64,000 nt of DNA from Rhodocytophaga aerolata. Its GTDB lineage: Bacteria > Bacteroidota > Bacteroidia > Cytophagales > 172606-1. The notes under the pieces are model-generated. The model had not been told where the DNA came from, ran no database searches, and saw only the letters and a list, made by a program, of their open reading frames with translations. Of this stretch, positions 55,525 to 64,000 are shown one piece after another. How positions within the stretch are numbered: the first letter of the stretch is position 1; each line of letters begins with the position of its first letter. The stretch spans positions 1 to 64,000 of the forward strand of contig NZ_JAUKPO010000028.1 of the NCBI RefSeq assembly GCF_030503435.1, read 5' to 3'. The position numbers were made by a program, and so were the translations under genes.

Positions 55525-58500
55525 TTAGTCCAAAGTAATCTCAAGAGCCAGACCTCTTAACTCATGAACCAGTACATTGAATGATTCAGGGATATTTGGT
55601 TTTGGCATATTTTCACCTTTCACGATGGCTTCGTAAGCTTTTGCCCTACCAATGACATCGTCAGACTTAACAGTTAATATTTCCTGCAATACGTGAGACG
55701 CGCCAAATGCTTCGAGTGCCCAAACTTCCATTTCACCAAAACGCTGACCACCGAACTGAGCTTTACCACCCAGTGGCTGCTGCGTAATCAATGAATATGG
55801 TCCGATAGAACGTGCGTGCATCTTATCATCTACCAGGTGACCTAGTTTCAGCATATAGATAACACCTACTGTTACTTTCTGATCGAAACGTTCGCCAGAC
55901 AAACCGTCGTACAGGTAGGTTCTGCCAAATTCAGGTAATCCTGCTGTTTTCAATTCTTTAGCTACTTCTTCTTCGGAAGCACCATCGAAAATTGGCGTAG
56001 CGTATTTCTTACCTAATTTCAAGCCTGCCCAACCTAATACAGTTTCATAAATCTGACCTAAGTTCATCCTGGATGGTACCCCAAGCGGATTTAATACAAT
56101 ATCTACTGGTGTTCCATCAGCTAAGAATGGCATATCCTCTTCGCGGACAATTTTGGCAACCACCCCTTTATTTCCGTGACGGCCCGCCATTTTATCACCC
56201 ACTTTCAGTTTACGCTTCTTGGCTACATATACCTTAGCCAGTTTTACAATACCTGCAGGTAGCTCATCTCCTACTTCTAAGGTGAATCTCTCCCTCTTGA
56301 ACTTACCAGAAATCTCATTTCTGAGCTTATTGTAGTTCTTCACCATCTTCACCAGCAGATCGTTGGTATGTGCATCGGAAGTCCAGTTATCCAGGAGAAT
56401 ATCTGAAATCAGGTTTACTTCTTCCGCTACATTATAGGTACTTTCGTCACGGTAGATGTTTTTATCCGGGAATAAGTTTTCGCTGATATTTTTACGGCTG
56501 AACTTTACACCTTTGGTAATAATCTCATCTCCAAACTTATGACGTACACCTTGGCTGGTTTTGCCTTCCAGCAATTCCACCATTTTGTCAATCATTGTCG
56601 CCCGTACAGCAGTTAGTTCTTTGCTATACCGCTTCATCAGCACCTTCACTTCATTCTTAGACTTTTCACGTAAGTCCTTATCTTTTTTCGGACGGGAGAA
56701 TAACTTGGTATCAATTACTACTCCTTTTAATGAAGGCGGCGCTTTCATAGAAGCATCTTTCACATCACCGGCTTTGTCTCCGAAAATGGCTCTTAGCAGT
56801 TTTTCTTCAGGCGTTGGATCAGTTTCACCTTTAGGAGTAATTTTTCCTATCAGGATATCTCCTTCTTTTACATCGGAACCAATACGGATAATACCATTTT
56901 CGTCCAGATTCTTTACAGATTCTTCGCTTACGTTGGGTATTTCAGACGTTAACTCTTCTTCGCCACGTTTAGTATCCCGTACTTCCAGTTCAAATTCTTC
57001 AATGTGAATAGAAGTAAAGATATCATCCCGTACTACTTTTTCAGAGATTACAATCGCATCCTCAAAGTTATACCCTTGCCATGGCATGAATGCTACTTTC
57101 AGGTTACGGCCTAAAGCCAGTTCGCCACGGTTAGTTGCATATCCTTCACAAAGAACTTGTCCCTTTGTTATTCTGTCACCTTTATATACAATCGGTTTCA
57201 GGTTAATACAAGTATCCTGGTTAGTCCTTCTGAATTTAATCAGATTGTATGTTTTCAGCTCATGATCAAAACTTACCAGCTTCTGGTCTTCTGTCAGGTC
57301 ATACCGCATCACAATTTTGGTAGAATCCACAAACTCTACTACCCCATTTTCTTCGGCAATTACCAAAGCTCTGGAGTCCATAGCCACCCGCTTTTCCAGG
57401 CCAGTACCTACAATAGGTGCTTCCGGACGCAACAATGGCACAGCCTGACGTTGCATGTTAGAACCCATCAGGGCACGGTTGGCATCGTCATGCTCCAGGA
57501 ACGGAATTAACGAAGCTGCTACCGATACAATCTGATTTGGAGCAACGTCCATATAGGTTAGTTTATCAGGCTCCAGTACTGGGAAATCACCTTCAAAACG
57601 AGCTTTTACACGGTCGCTTACAAAACTTCCTTTGTCATCTATTTTAGCATTGGCCTGCGCTATATAATGTGTATCTTCTTCTTCAGCCGTTAAGTACATC
57701 ACTGGCTTCTCTAAGTTCACTTTACCATCTTCAACCAGGCGGTAAGGTGTTTCAATAAAGCCCATGCTGTTTACTTTGGCATGTACACAAAGCGAAGAAA
57801 TCAGACCAATATTCGGACCTTCAGGAGTTTCAATGGTACACAGGCGGCCATAGTGTGTATAATGCACGTCACGTACCTCAAAACCGGCTCTTTCACGGGA
57901 TAAACCACCAGGCCCTAAAGCTGACATACGCCGTTTGTGCGTAATCTCGGCTAGTGGATTGGTTTGATCCATAAACTGTGACAGCTGATTGGTTCCAAAG
58001 AAAGAGTTGATTACGGAAGACAGTGTCCGGGCATTGATCAAATCAACTGGTTTAAAGTCTTCATTGTCGCGCACGTTCATTCTTTCTTTGATGGTACGGG
58101 CCATACGGGCCAGACCTACACCAAACTGGCTATACAACTGCTCACCAACGGTACGAACCCGGCGGTTGCTAAGGTGATCAATATCATCTACTAATGCCTT
58201 GGAGTTAATCAACCCGATTAGGTACTTCACAATAGAAATAATATCTTCTGTTGTTAGTACACGTACGTTGGTATCAATATCCAGACCTAATTTTTTGTTA
58301 ATCCGGTATCTACCTACTTCACCTAAGTCATAGCGTTTATCTGAGAAGAACAGGTTCTGAATAATATCTCTTGCTGTTTGTTCATCAGGCGCCTCTGTAT
58401 TTCTTAACTGACGATAGATTTGCTCAACGGCTTCTTTTTCAGAATTGGAGTTATCTTTTTGTAATGTATTATAGATAATCGTATAATCGGCTACGTTGAT

Positions 58501-59397
58501 ATCTTCGCGGTGAAGAATGACAGACTTAGCACCTGAATCTAAAATGGTTTCCAGGTCTTCTTCTTTGATGATAGAATCGCGTTCCAGCAATACTTCATTT
58601 CTGTCAATAGAAACTACTTCACCGGTATCTTCATCTACAAAGTCTTCTGTCCAGGTTCTAAGCACCCTAGCAGCTAACTTTCTACCAATAATATCTTTTA
58701 ATGAATTGCGGTTCGCTGGCACTTCTTCCGATAAACCAAACAAATCTAATATCTGCTTATCAGAACCGAATCCGATCGCACGTAATAGCGTTGTTACCGG
58801 GAATTTCTTTTTACGGTCGATGTATGCATACATTACGTTATTTACGTCTGTAGCAAACTCTATCCAGGAACCTTTAAAAGGAATGATACGGGCTGAATAC
58901 AATTTGGTACCGTTGGTATGCTTGCTTTGAGCAAAGAATACGCCTGGTGACCGGTGCAACTGAGACACAATCACACGCTCAGCACCATTAATCACAAAAG
59001 AGCCACGGACGGTCATATACGGAATGTTTCCTAAGAAAACCTCCTGCTCTATCGTTTCAAAATCTTCATTATCAGCATCATTGCAAGATAAGCGCAACTT
59101 TGCTTTTAACGGAACAGAATATGTTAATCCTCTGTCTATACATTCATCCACTGAATATTTAGGCGGATCAATCATATAGTCAATAAACTCTAATTTAAAG
59201 TTTTCTCTGGAATCGCTAATAGGAAAATTCTCAGAAAAAACCTTAAATAGCCCCTCTTGAGAACGGTTTTCAGCGGGGGTTTCCAGCTGAAAGAAATCCA
59301 TAAATGACTGAATCTGAATGTCAAGAAAATCTGGATATTCTATAACCGACTTAATAGAGGCAAAACTAACGCGTTGGGAATGATTTTGTTGAGCCAA
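55525..59397 (-). CDS. rpoB: DNA-directed RNA polymerase subunit beta
   Basis: This 1,290-aa subunit has the N-terminal lobe [20 protein letters not shown], the rifampicin-site region [20 protein letters not shown] and [20 protein letters not shown], the fork region [14 protein letters not shown], and the C-terminal [20 protein letters not shown]. The start codon appears to be TTG at 59397 ([12 protein letters not shown]); there is no in-frame ATG upstream before a stop, and the next ATG is about 30 codons inside the conserved domain. It is preceded by a hairpin in the rplL-rpoB gap. Confidence 0.97.
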   Translation of the reverse strand: MAQQNHSQRVSFASIKSVIEYPDFLDIQIQSFMDFFQLETPAENRSQEGLFKVFSENFPISDSRENFKLEFIDYMIDPPKYSVDECIDRGLTYSVPLKAKLRLSCNDADNEDFETIEQEVFLGNIPYMTVRGSFVINGAERVIVSQLHRSPGVFFAQSKHTNGTKLYSARIIPFKGSWIEFATDVNNVMYAYIDRKKKFPVTTLLRAIGFGSDKQILDLFGLSEEVPANRNSLKDIIGRKLAARVLRTWTEDFVDEDTGEVVSIDRNEVLLERDSIIKEEDLETILDSGAKSVILHREDINVADYTIIYNTLQKDNSNSEKEAVEQIYRQLRNTEAPDEQTARDIIQNLFFSDKRYDLGEVGRYRINKKLGLDIDTNVRVLTTEDIISIVKYLIGLINSKALVDDIDHLSNRRVRTVGEQLYSQFGVGLARMARTIKERMNVRDNEDFKPVDLINARTLSSVINSFFGTNQLSQFMDQTNPLAEITHKRRMSALGPGGLSRERAGFEVRDVHYTHYGRLCTIETPEGPNIGLISSLCVHAKVNSMGFIETPYRLVEDGKVNLEKPVMYLTAEEEDTHYIAQANAKIDDKGSFVSDRVKARFEGDFPVLEPDKLTYMDVAPNQIVSVAASLIPFLEHDDANRALMGSNMQRQAVPLLRPEAPIVGTGLEKRVAMDSRALVIAEENGVVEFVDSTKIVMRYDLTEDQKLVSFDHELKTYNLIKFRRTNQDTCINLKPIVYKGDRITKGQVLCEGYATNRGELALGRNLKVAFMPWQGYNFEDAIVISEKVVRDDIFTSIHIEEFELEVRDTKRGEEELTSEIPNVSEESVKNLDENGIIRIGSDVKEGDILIGKITPKGETDPTPEEKLLRAIFGDKAGDVKDASMKAPPSLKGVVIDTKLFSRPKKDKDLREKSKNEVKVLMKRYSKELTAVRATMIDKMVELLEGKTSQGVRHKFGDEIITKGVKFSRKNISENLFPDKNIYRDESTYNVAEEVNLISDILLDNWTSDAHTNDLLVKMVKNYNKLRNEISGKFKRERFTLEVGDELPAGIVKLAKVYVAKKRKLKVGDKMAGRHGNKGVVAKIVREEDMPFLADGTPVDIVLNPLGVPSRMNLGQIYETVLGWAGLKLGKKYATPIFDGASEEEVAKELKTAGLPEFGRTYLYDGLSGERFDQKVTVGVIYMLKLGHLVDDKMHARSIGPYSLITQQPLGGKAQFGGQRFGEMEVWALEAFGASHVLQEILTVKSDDVIGRAKAYEAIVKGENMPKPNIPESFNVLVHELRGLALEITLD

Positions 59398-59512
59398 AGT
59401 ATTGAGCGTTTAGGTTGTTACTAAATTCATTTTATTGATTACCCACTAATGAGTATAACCAATAATTTTGCTAAAAAATTTACATAGTGTAAAATAAACT
59501 ATGTACAAACAG

Positions 59513-59539
59513 GAAAAGACCTGACAAAACGCCAGGCCT
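59513..59539 (-). terminator. Attenuator-like hairpin between rplL and rpoB
   Basis: The minus strand has AGGCCTG pairing with CAGGTCT (one G-U pair), an 8-10-nt loop and a following TTTT. A second dyad (59481-59505) lies further on. Partial termination between rplL and rpoB is known in other bacteria and sets the lower polymerase output relative to ribosomal proteins. Confidence 0.55.
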
Positions 59540-59579
59540 AATTATATGAAGGCAATATTGAAAAATGCCGGATTTATGC

Positions 59580-59966
59580 TTATTTTAATTCTACTTCAGC
59601 ACCAGCTTCTTCTAATTGTTTTTTCAGGCTTTCAGCTTCGTCTTTAGCAATACCTTCTTTTACTGCTTTCGGAGCGCCATCCACTAATTCTTTAGCTTCT
59701 TTTAAGCCTAAGCCAGTCAAGTCTTTTACTAATTTAACAATAGCCAGTTTAGCACCACCTGGGCTCTTCAGGATAACATCAAAAGATGTTTTTTCGGCTG
59801 GAGCAGCAGCAGCACCTGCACCTGCACCGGCACCAGGCGCAGCAACTGCAACAGCAGCAGCAGCTGGTTCAATACCGTATTCCTCTTTTAAAATAGATGC
59901 TAACTCGTTTACTTCTTTTACAGTCAAATTTACTAACTGCTCTGCGAATGCTTTCAGATCTGCCAT
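59580..59966 (-). CDS. rplL: Ribosomal protein L7/L12 (bL12)
   Basis: This 128-aa stalk protein recruits translation GTPases. The N-terminal dimerisation part is [20 protein letters not shown], followed by an Ala/Gly-rich hinge. The C-terminal domain has [20 protein letters not shown] and [20 protein letters not shown]. It follows rplJ by 70 bp. Confidence 0.98.
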   Translation of the reverse strand: MADLKAFAEQLVNLTVKEVNELASILKEEYGIEPAAAAVAVAAPGAGAGAGAAAAPAEKTSFDVILKSPGGAKLAIVKLVKDLTGLGLKEAKELVDGAPKAVKEGIAKDEAESLKKQLEEAGAEVELK

Positions 59967-60036
59967 TTTTGTATAAATTGAATTGTTGGAATTTGTTTAA
60001 CTATTGGTTTAACTTACATAAAGTACAGAAAGCTTA

Positions 60037-60576
60037 TTACTGGCTTTCTCTTTCAGATAGAGTTTTAACGATGCCTGCAATTTTGCTACCTCCGCTTTGT
60101 AGAGCAGAAAGTACATTTTTAGCAGGAGATTGTAACAGTCCGATAATTTCACCAACCAGTTCTGCTTTAGATTTCAGGTTGATGAGTATATCCAGATTAT
60201 CATTGCCAATAAAGAGATCAGAGTCGATGGAAGCACCCTTTAATATTGGCTTTTCGTTACCTTTAACTTTACCACGAAATTCTTTAATTATTTTTGCAGG
60301 GGTTTTTCCATCTTCAGCAGAGAAAAATACGCCTGAAAATCCTTTTAATGCTGTATCATGTAATGGAGTATAGTCTCCTTTTACATTTTCTAACGCCTTT
60401 TTAATTAATGTATTTTTGATAACCCGGTATTCAACTCCACGTTCAAAACACATTCTTCTCAGATTATTTACTTCTGCTACAGTTAAATCAGAAGTATCTG
60501 TAATATAAAAGAAAGGGTTAGTGTTAAACTTTTGAGTTAGTTCCTCAATTATGGCCGCTTTTTCTTCCCTTGTCAT
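60037..60576 (-). CDS. rplJ: Ribosomal protein L10 (uL10)
   Basis: This 179-aa protein anchors the L7/L12 stalk to 23S rRNA. Visible parts are EEKAAIIEELTQKFNTNPFF, the VAEVNNLRRMCFERGVEYRV segment with NTLIKKAL, and a helical C-terminus that binds L12 dimers. Its ATG is 2 bp after the rplA stop. In E. coli L10-L12 represses its own operon; an equivalent leader fold is not checked here. Confidence 0.97.
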   Translation of the reverse strand: MTREEKAAIIEELTQKFNTNPFFYITDTSDLTVAEVNNLRRMCFERGVEYRVIKNTLIKKALENVKGDYTPLHDTALKGFSGVFFSAEDGKTPAKIIKEFRGKVKGNEKPILKGASIDSDLFIGNDNLDILINLKSKAELVGEIIGLLQSPAKNVLSALQSGGSKIAGIVKTLSERESQ

Positions 60577-60578
60577 GA

Positions 60579-61277
60579 TTATATTCCTGTTATTGTGTTT
60601 TTATCAATAATTACACCGGGACTCATTGTTGTAGACATATGAATCGACTTAAAATAGGTGCCTTTGGCAGAAGAAGGTTTTAACCGGGCTATGGTATTAA
60701 TTACTTCCTGTACATTATCTACCAGCTTTTCGGGTTCAAAAGAAACCTTCCCTATGCTTGCGTGTACAATACCAGTTTTGTCTACTTTAAAGTCAATTTT
60801 ACCGGCTTTTACTTCTTTTACCGCTTTACCTACTTCCAGCGTAACTGTTCCAGATTTTGGATTAGGCATTAACCCTCTAGGGCCTAAGACCCGGCCAAGT
60901 TTACCAACTTTAGCCATTACGGTTGGCATAGTGATAATTACATCTACATCTGTCCAGCCTTGTTCTATCTTCTGAATGTATTCATCCAATCCTACATAAT
61001 CAGCACCGGCTGCTTTTGCTTCGGCTTCTTTATCAGGCGTACAAAGTACCAATACCCGTACTTGCTTTCCTGTTCCATGCGGTAAGGCTACTACGCCTCT
61101 CACCATCTGGTCGGCCTTACGTGGGTCTACTCCCAGGCGTATATCTACATCTACGGATGCATCAAATTTGGTATAGCTAATTTGCTTTAGTATATCAGTA
61201 GCTTCCTTCAAGGAATAACTTTTATCGAGGTCAAATTTAGCCTGAGCTTCCTTTTGTTTCTTTGTCAACTTTGCCAT
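60579..61277 (-). CDS. rplA: Ribosomal protein L1 (uL1)
   Basis: This 232-aa L1-stalk protein has the motifs [56 protein letters not shown] and the C-terminal [17 protein letters not shown]. It lies 12 bp after rplK and is probably co-transcribed with it. L1 is a translational autoregulator in many bacteria. Confidence 0.98.
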   Translation of the reverse strand: MAKLTKKQKEAQAKFDLDKSYSLKEATDILKQISYTKFDASVDVDIRLGVDPRKADQMVRGVVALPHGTGKQVRVLVLCTPDKEAEAKAAGADYVGLDEYIQKIEQGWTDVDVIITMPTVMAKVGKLGRVLGPRGLMPNPKSGTVTLEVGKAVKEVKAGKIDFKVDKTGIVHASIGKVSFEPEKLVDNVQEVINTIARLKPSSAKGTYFKSIHMSTTMSPGVIIDKNTITGI

Positions 61278-61289
61278 CTTCTTATTAAT

Positions 61290-61733
61290 TTAACTTTCCC
61301 AGGGTGCATTACCAGTAACTGTGATTCCCATACTTCTAGCCGTACCAGCTACCATTTTCATAGCAGATTCTAATTTGAAAGCATTCAAATCGGGCATCTT
61401 AGTCTGGGCTATGGTTTTCACCTGATCCCAGGTGATAGAACCAACCTTATTCCGGTTAGGCTCCGCTGACCCTCCTTTAATTTTTGCAGCATCCATAATT
61501 AATACTGGAGCAGGAGGAGTTTTAATAACAAACTCAAAAGACTTATCGGTGTAATAGGTGATGAGCACAGGCAGAATTTGTCCGGCTTTCTCTTGGGTCC
61601 GTGCATTGAATTGTTTGCAGAACTCCATAATGTTTAACCCTTTACTACCTAAAGCAGGTCCTATAGGAGGAGAGGGATTAGCTGCACCGCCTTTTACCTG
61701 TAATTTTAAATATCCAAGAACTTCTTTAGCCAT
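61290..61733 (-). CDS. rplK: Ribosomal protein L11 (uL11)
   Basis: This 147-aa protein of the GTPase-associated centre has the proline-rich N-terminal part [20 protein letters not shown], then [15 protein letters not shown] and a C-terminal rRNA-binding domain ending [16 protein letters not shown]. It follows nusG across an 86-bp gap that holds a hairpin. Confidence 0.98.
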   Translation of the reverse strand: MAKEVLGYLKLQVKGGAANPSPPIGPALGSKGLNIMEFCKQFNARTQEKAGQILPVLITYYTDKSFEFVIKTPPAPVLIMDAAKIKGGSAEPNRNKVGSITWDQVKTIAQTKMPDLNAFKLESAMKMVAGTARSMGITVTGNAPWES

Positions 61734-61772
61734 TTTTCTCTAATTTGAAAATATGAATATGCACAGCAAGAA

Positions 61773-61803
61773 AAACAGATGATGGAAGCATGCTCATCTG
61801 TTT
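61773..61803 (-). terminator. Hairpin with T-run between nusG and rplK
   Basis: Arms 61773-61782 and 61794-61803 pair perfectly (10 bp, 11-nt loop). On the minus strand TTTTT overlaps and follows the stem end. It probably attenuates or ends part of the tuf-secE-nusG transcript before the ribosomal protein genes. Confidence 0.6.
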
Positions 61804-61819
61804 GTTTCTTACAATGCTT

Positions 61820-62383
61820 CTATTCCGTTTTTTGCACTTCCATGTAACTTAACTCAACTGGTGTGTTTCTACCGAAAATCTTTACCATCACCTTCAGTTT
61901 CTTCCGCTCTTCAAAAATTTCTTCTACTGTTCCTTTAAACGTTTTGAAAGGACCATCCATCACCATCACACTTTCTCCCACAATAAAAGGCGTTTCCAGT
62001 TGCTCCCCTTTTTCTTCGGTCTCATCCATTTTTCCCAGAATCCGGTTGATTTCCGATTGACGGAGTGGAACCGGCGTTTTAGCAGCTGCGCCCTGGCCAG
62101 TATCTGAACCTAAAAATCCTATGACACCGGGAATACTGGTAATCACATGGAAAACTTCACCATTGGTTAAGTCAGCAGATATAATAATATAACCAGGTAA
62201 TGTAATTTTATCCCGTACTCTCTTTTTGCCGTTTCTTATTTCATATACTTTCTCTGAAGGGATAATAATTTGTGGGATATATTCAGTGAGCCGCTGTCTC
62301 ACGATTTCATTTTCAAGATAAGACTTTATCTTTTTCTCCTGGCCTGCTACAGCTCTTATCACATACCACTTTAACTCATTCAT
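61820..62383 (-). CDS. nusG: Transcription termination/antitermination factor NusG
   Basis: This 187-aa protein has the NGN domain ([20 protein letters not shown], about residues 4-110) and a C-terminal KOW domain ([20 protein letters not shown], about 130-180). It binds RNA polymerase and couples it to Rho or the ribosome. It lies 31 bp after secE, the usual order. Confidence 0.97.
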   Translation of the reverse strand: MNELKWYVIRAVAGQEKKIKSYLENEIVRQRLTEYIPQIIIPSEKVYEIRNGKKRVRDKITLPGYIIISADLTNGEVFHVITSIPGVIGFLGSDTGQGAAAKTPVPLRQSEINRILGKMDETEEKGEQLETPFIVGESVMVMDGPFKTFKGTVEEIFEERKKLKVMVKIFGRNTPVELSYMEVQKTE

Positions 62384-62414
62384 GAGAAAGATACATTAGT
62401 ATAATCGTACAAAA

Positions 62415-62606
62415 TTAGAATGATTGATAGAACCAGGTCATTGCATTTTCGAAACCAAAATCAATAACCCCTATAATTAGTGCGAAAATCAGGGAAGCTA
62501 CGAGCACTAAGGTTGAACTACTTTGCAATTCGCTGAATTTGGGCCAAGAAACCTTTGTTCTGATTTCTTCTATTGAATCTTTAATAAATGCCGTAAACTT
62601 TTCCAT
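62415..62606 (-). CDS. secE: Preprotein translocase subunit SecE
   Basis: This 63-aa, single-helix subunit clamps the SecY channel in the inner membrane. It has the amphipathic motif DSIEEIRTKVSWPKFSELQS before one membrane helix (TLVLVASLIFALIIGVIDFG). It is short, as in most bacteria outside gamma-proteobacteria. Placed between tRNA-Trp and nusG. Confidence 0.95.
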   Translation of the reverse strand: MEKFTAFIKDSIEEIRTKVSWPKFSELQSSSTLVLVASLIFALIIGVIDFGFENAMTWFYQSF

Positions 62607-62630
62607 TGTAAAATTTTGCTATTCGCAATG

Positions 62631-62702
62631 CACGGGTGGAGAGACTCGAACTCCCAGCCAACGGTTTTGGAGACCGCTACTCTACCATTGAGCTACACCC
62701 GT
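62631..62702 (-). tRNA. tRNA-Trp (anticodon CCA)
   Basis: The minus strand gives a 72-nt tRNA. The acceptor ACGGGTG pairs with CACCCGT, the discriminator is G, the anticodon loop is CTCCAAA (anticodon CCA) on a CGGT/ACCG stem, and the T-loop contains GTTCGAGTC. CCA is not encoded. It lies between tuf and secE, a usual place in Bacteroidota. Confidence 0.96.
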
Positions 62703-62756
62703 ATTTGCTGTCTTAAAAACGGACTGCAAAAGTAAGATAATTTTGTGTATAAACAA

Positions 62757-62789
62757 ATGCGTTCCTGAAAAATTATTTCAGGAACGCAT
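62757..62789 (-). terminator. Hairpin after tuf
   Basis: Arms 62757-62770 and 62776-62789 are perfectly complementary (14 bp, 5-nt loop), 15 bp after the tuf stop. A moderately T-rich stretch follows on the minus strand. It is a likely terminator or processing hairpin between tuf and tRNA-Trp. Confidence 0.75.
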
Positions 62790-62804
62790 ATATAAATCAA
62801 CGAA

Positions 62805-63992
62805 TTAGCTAATAATTTCTGTTACCTGGCCGGCACCTACGGTTCTACCACCTTCACGGATAGCAAAACGTAAACCTTTCTCCATAGCAACAGGGTTGAT
62901 CAACTTTACAGTAATAGTTACGTTGTCACCCGGCATTACCATCTCGATGTCGGCAGGAAGCTGAATTTCGCCAGTAACGTCTGTTGTTCTTAAGTAGAAT
63001 TGTGGACGGTATTTGTTGAAAAATGGGGTATGACGGCCACCTTCTTCTTTGGATAATACGTACACTTCTGCTTTGAACTCTGCATGTGGTTTTACAGAAC
63101 CTGGCTTGCAAATAACCATACCCCGGCGGATACTTTCTTTTTCAATACCACGTAACAATAAACCTACGTTATCACCAGCTTCACCTCTATCCAAAATTTT
63201 GCGGAACATTTCCACACCTGTTACAGTAGACTTCAGGTTTTCTGCACCCATACCTAAGATTTCAACAGGCTCACCAGAGTTGATAATACCTCTTTCGATT
63301 CTTCCGGTAGCTACTGTACCACGACCTGTGATAGAGAAAACGTCTTCTACTGGCATCAAGAATGGCAGATCAGTCAGACGAGTTGGTATTGGAATCCATG
63401 AATCTACTGCATCCATTAACGCTTCCACTGTTTTCACCCACTTTGGCTCGCCATTCAGCGCACCTAATGCAGAACCTTGAATTACTGGTATATTGTCACC
63501 ATCAAACTCATAGAAGCTCAATAATTCACGAATCTCCATTTCAACAAGTTCTAACAACTCAGGGTCGTCAACCATGTCTACTTTGTTCATGAACACTACC
63601 AGCTGAGGCACACCAACCTGACGGGCAAGCAGAATGTGTTCACGTGTTTGCGGCATAGGACCATCTGTAGCAGCTACTACCAGAATAGCACCATCCATCT
63701 GAGCAGCACCAGTAACCATGTTTTTCACATAGTCAGCGTGGCCTGGACAGTCAACGTGTGCATAGTGACGGGCAGCTGTAGAATACTCTACGTGAGAAGT
63801 ATTAATAGTGATACCTCTTTCTCTTTCTTCAGGTGCATTATCAATTTGTGAGAAGTCTCTTTTTTCAGCCAGACCTTTCTCAGACAATACTTTAGTGATT
63901 GCGGCAGTCAAAGTAGTTTTACCGTGGTCAACGTGACCGATAGTACCAATGTTCACGTGGGGCTTGGAACGGTCAAAAGTTTCTTTAGCCAT
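62805..63992 (-). CDS. tuf: Elongation factor Tu
   Basis: This 395-aa GTPase delivers aminoacyl-tRNA to the ribosome. G1 is GHVDHGKTT (about residues 19-27), switch I includes [14 protein letters not shown]3 is [20 protein letters not shown] (about 81), and G4 is MNKVDMVDD (about 136). Domains 2 and 3 are complete, ending [12 protein letters not shown]. The start ATG is at 63992, 8 bp from the window edge, so its promoter lies outside. Confidence 0.99.
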   Translation of the reverse strand: MAKETFDRSKPHVNIGTIGHVDHGKTTLTAAITKVLSEKGLAEKRDFSQIDNAPEERERGITINTSHVEYSTAARHYAHVDCPGHADYVKNMVTGAAQMDGAILVVAATDGPMPQTREHILLARQVGVPQLVVFMNKVDMVDDPELLELVEMEIRELLSFYEFDGDNIPVIQGSALGALNGEPKWVKTVEALMDAVDSWIPIPTRLTDLPFLMPVEDVFSITGRGTVATGRIERGIINSGEPVEILGMGAENLKSTVTGVEMFRKILDRGEAGDNVGLLLRGIEKESIRRGMVICKPGSVKPHAEFKAEVYVLSKEEGGRHTPFFNKYRPQFYLRTTDVTGEIQLPADIEMVMPGDNVTITVKLINPVAMEKGLRFAIREGGRTVGAGQVTEIIS

Positions 63993-64000
63993 ATTTGAAA

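Overview
The window looks like a chromosome segment from a Bacteroidota bacterium of the Cytophagales type (Rhodocytophaga-like by gene style; the genus is my inference). The main reasons are a SusC/SusD outer-membrane pair, LytTR and LytS-type regulators, very large lipoproteins with FG-GAP/VCBS and ASPIC/UnbV domains, and a DUF3467 gene directly after rpoC. There is no rRNA operon, no CRISPR array and no intact insertion sequence.

Layout. 1-5600: a LytS/LytTR two-component pair, a THUMP-domain RNA methyltransferase, then a graveyard of IS3-type and IS1182-type transposase fragments. 5.6-8.8 kb: a small exported beta-rich protein followed by a Cache-HAMP-GAF-PAS sensor without an output domain; its end seems cut by an IS remnant. 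8.9-22.0 kb (minus strand): a five-gene uptake operon, susC-susD-two giant lipoproteins-amidohydrolase. The lipoproteins share a 1,568-bp tract that appears identical at the DNA level. 22.5-30.1 kb: a decaying zone with a broken serine hydrolase, a BNR-repeat protein, a frameshifted propeller lipoprotein carrying a perfect 23-bp inverted repeat, and a broken SDR dehydrogenase. Set among these are an intact OmpR-type two-component system with tandem repeats in its promoter, and idi. 30.2-39.5 kb: housekeeping genes (tRNA-Ser, BrkB/YihY, thioesterase, mltG, Sua5/YwlC, lipid A-type acyltransferase, WbqC, clpC, kynU).

39.6-50.5 kb (minus strand) holds the most unusual content: an eight-gene cassette. 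In transcription order it encodes a small two-helix membrane protein, a vWA-like lipoprotein, a three-helix membrane protein, a tubulin/FtsZ-superfamily protein, a 1,167-aa protein with an Hsp70/actin-type ATPase core, an exported and membrane-anchored protein, a MotA/TolQ/ZorA-like channel protein and a MotB/OmpA/ZorB-like protein. Genes are closely spaced, with one start/stop overlap. The combination suggests an ion-driven trans-envelope machine controlled by tubulin-like and actin-like NTPases. Its function is unknown to me.

50.6-64.0 kb (minus strand) is the classic transcription/translation cluster: tuf, tRNA-Trp, secE, nusG, rplK, rplA, rplJ, rplL, rpoB, rpoC, DUF3467. It has hairpins at the tuf end, between nusG and rplK, between rplL and rpoB, and a strong terminator after the DUF3467 gene that separates it from the cassette.
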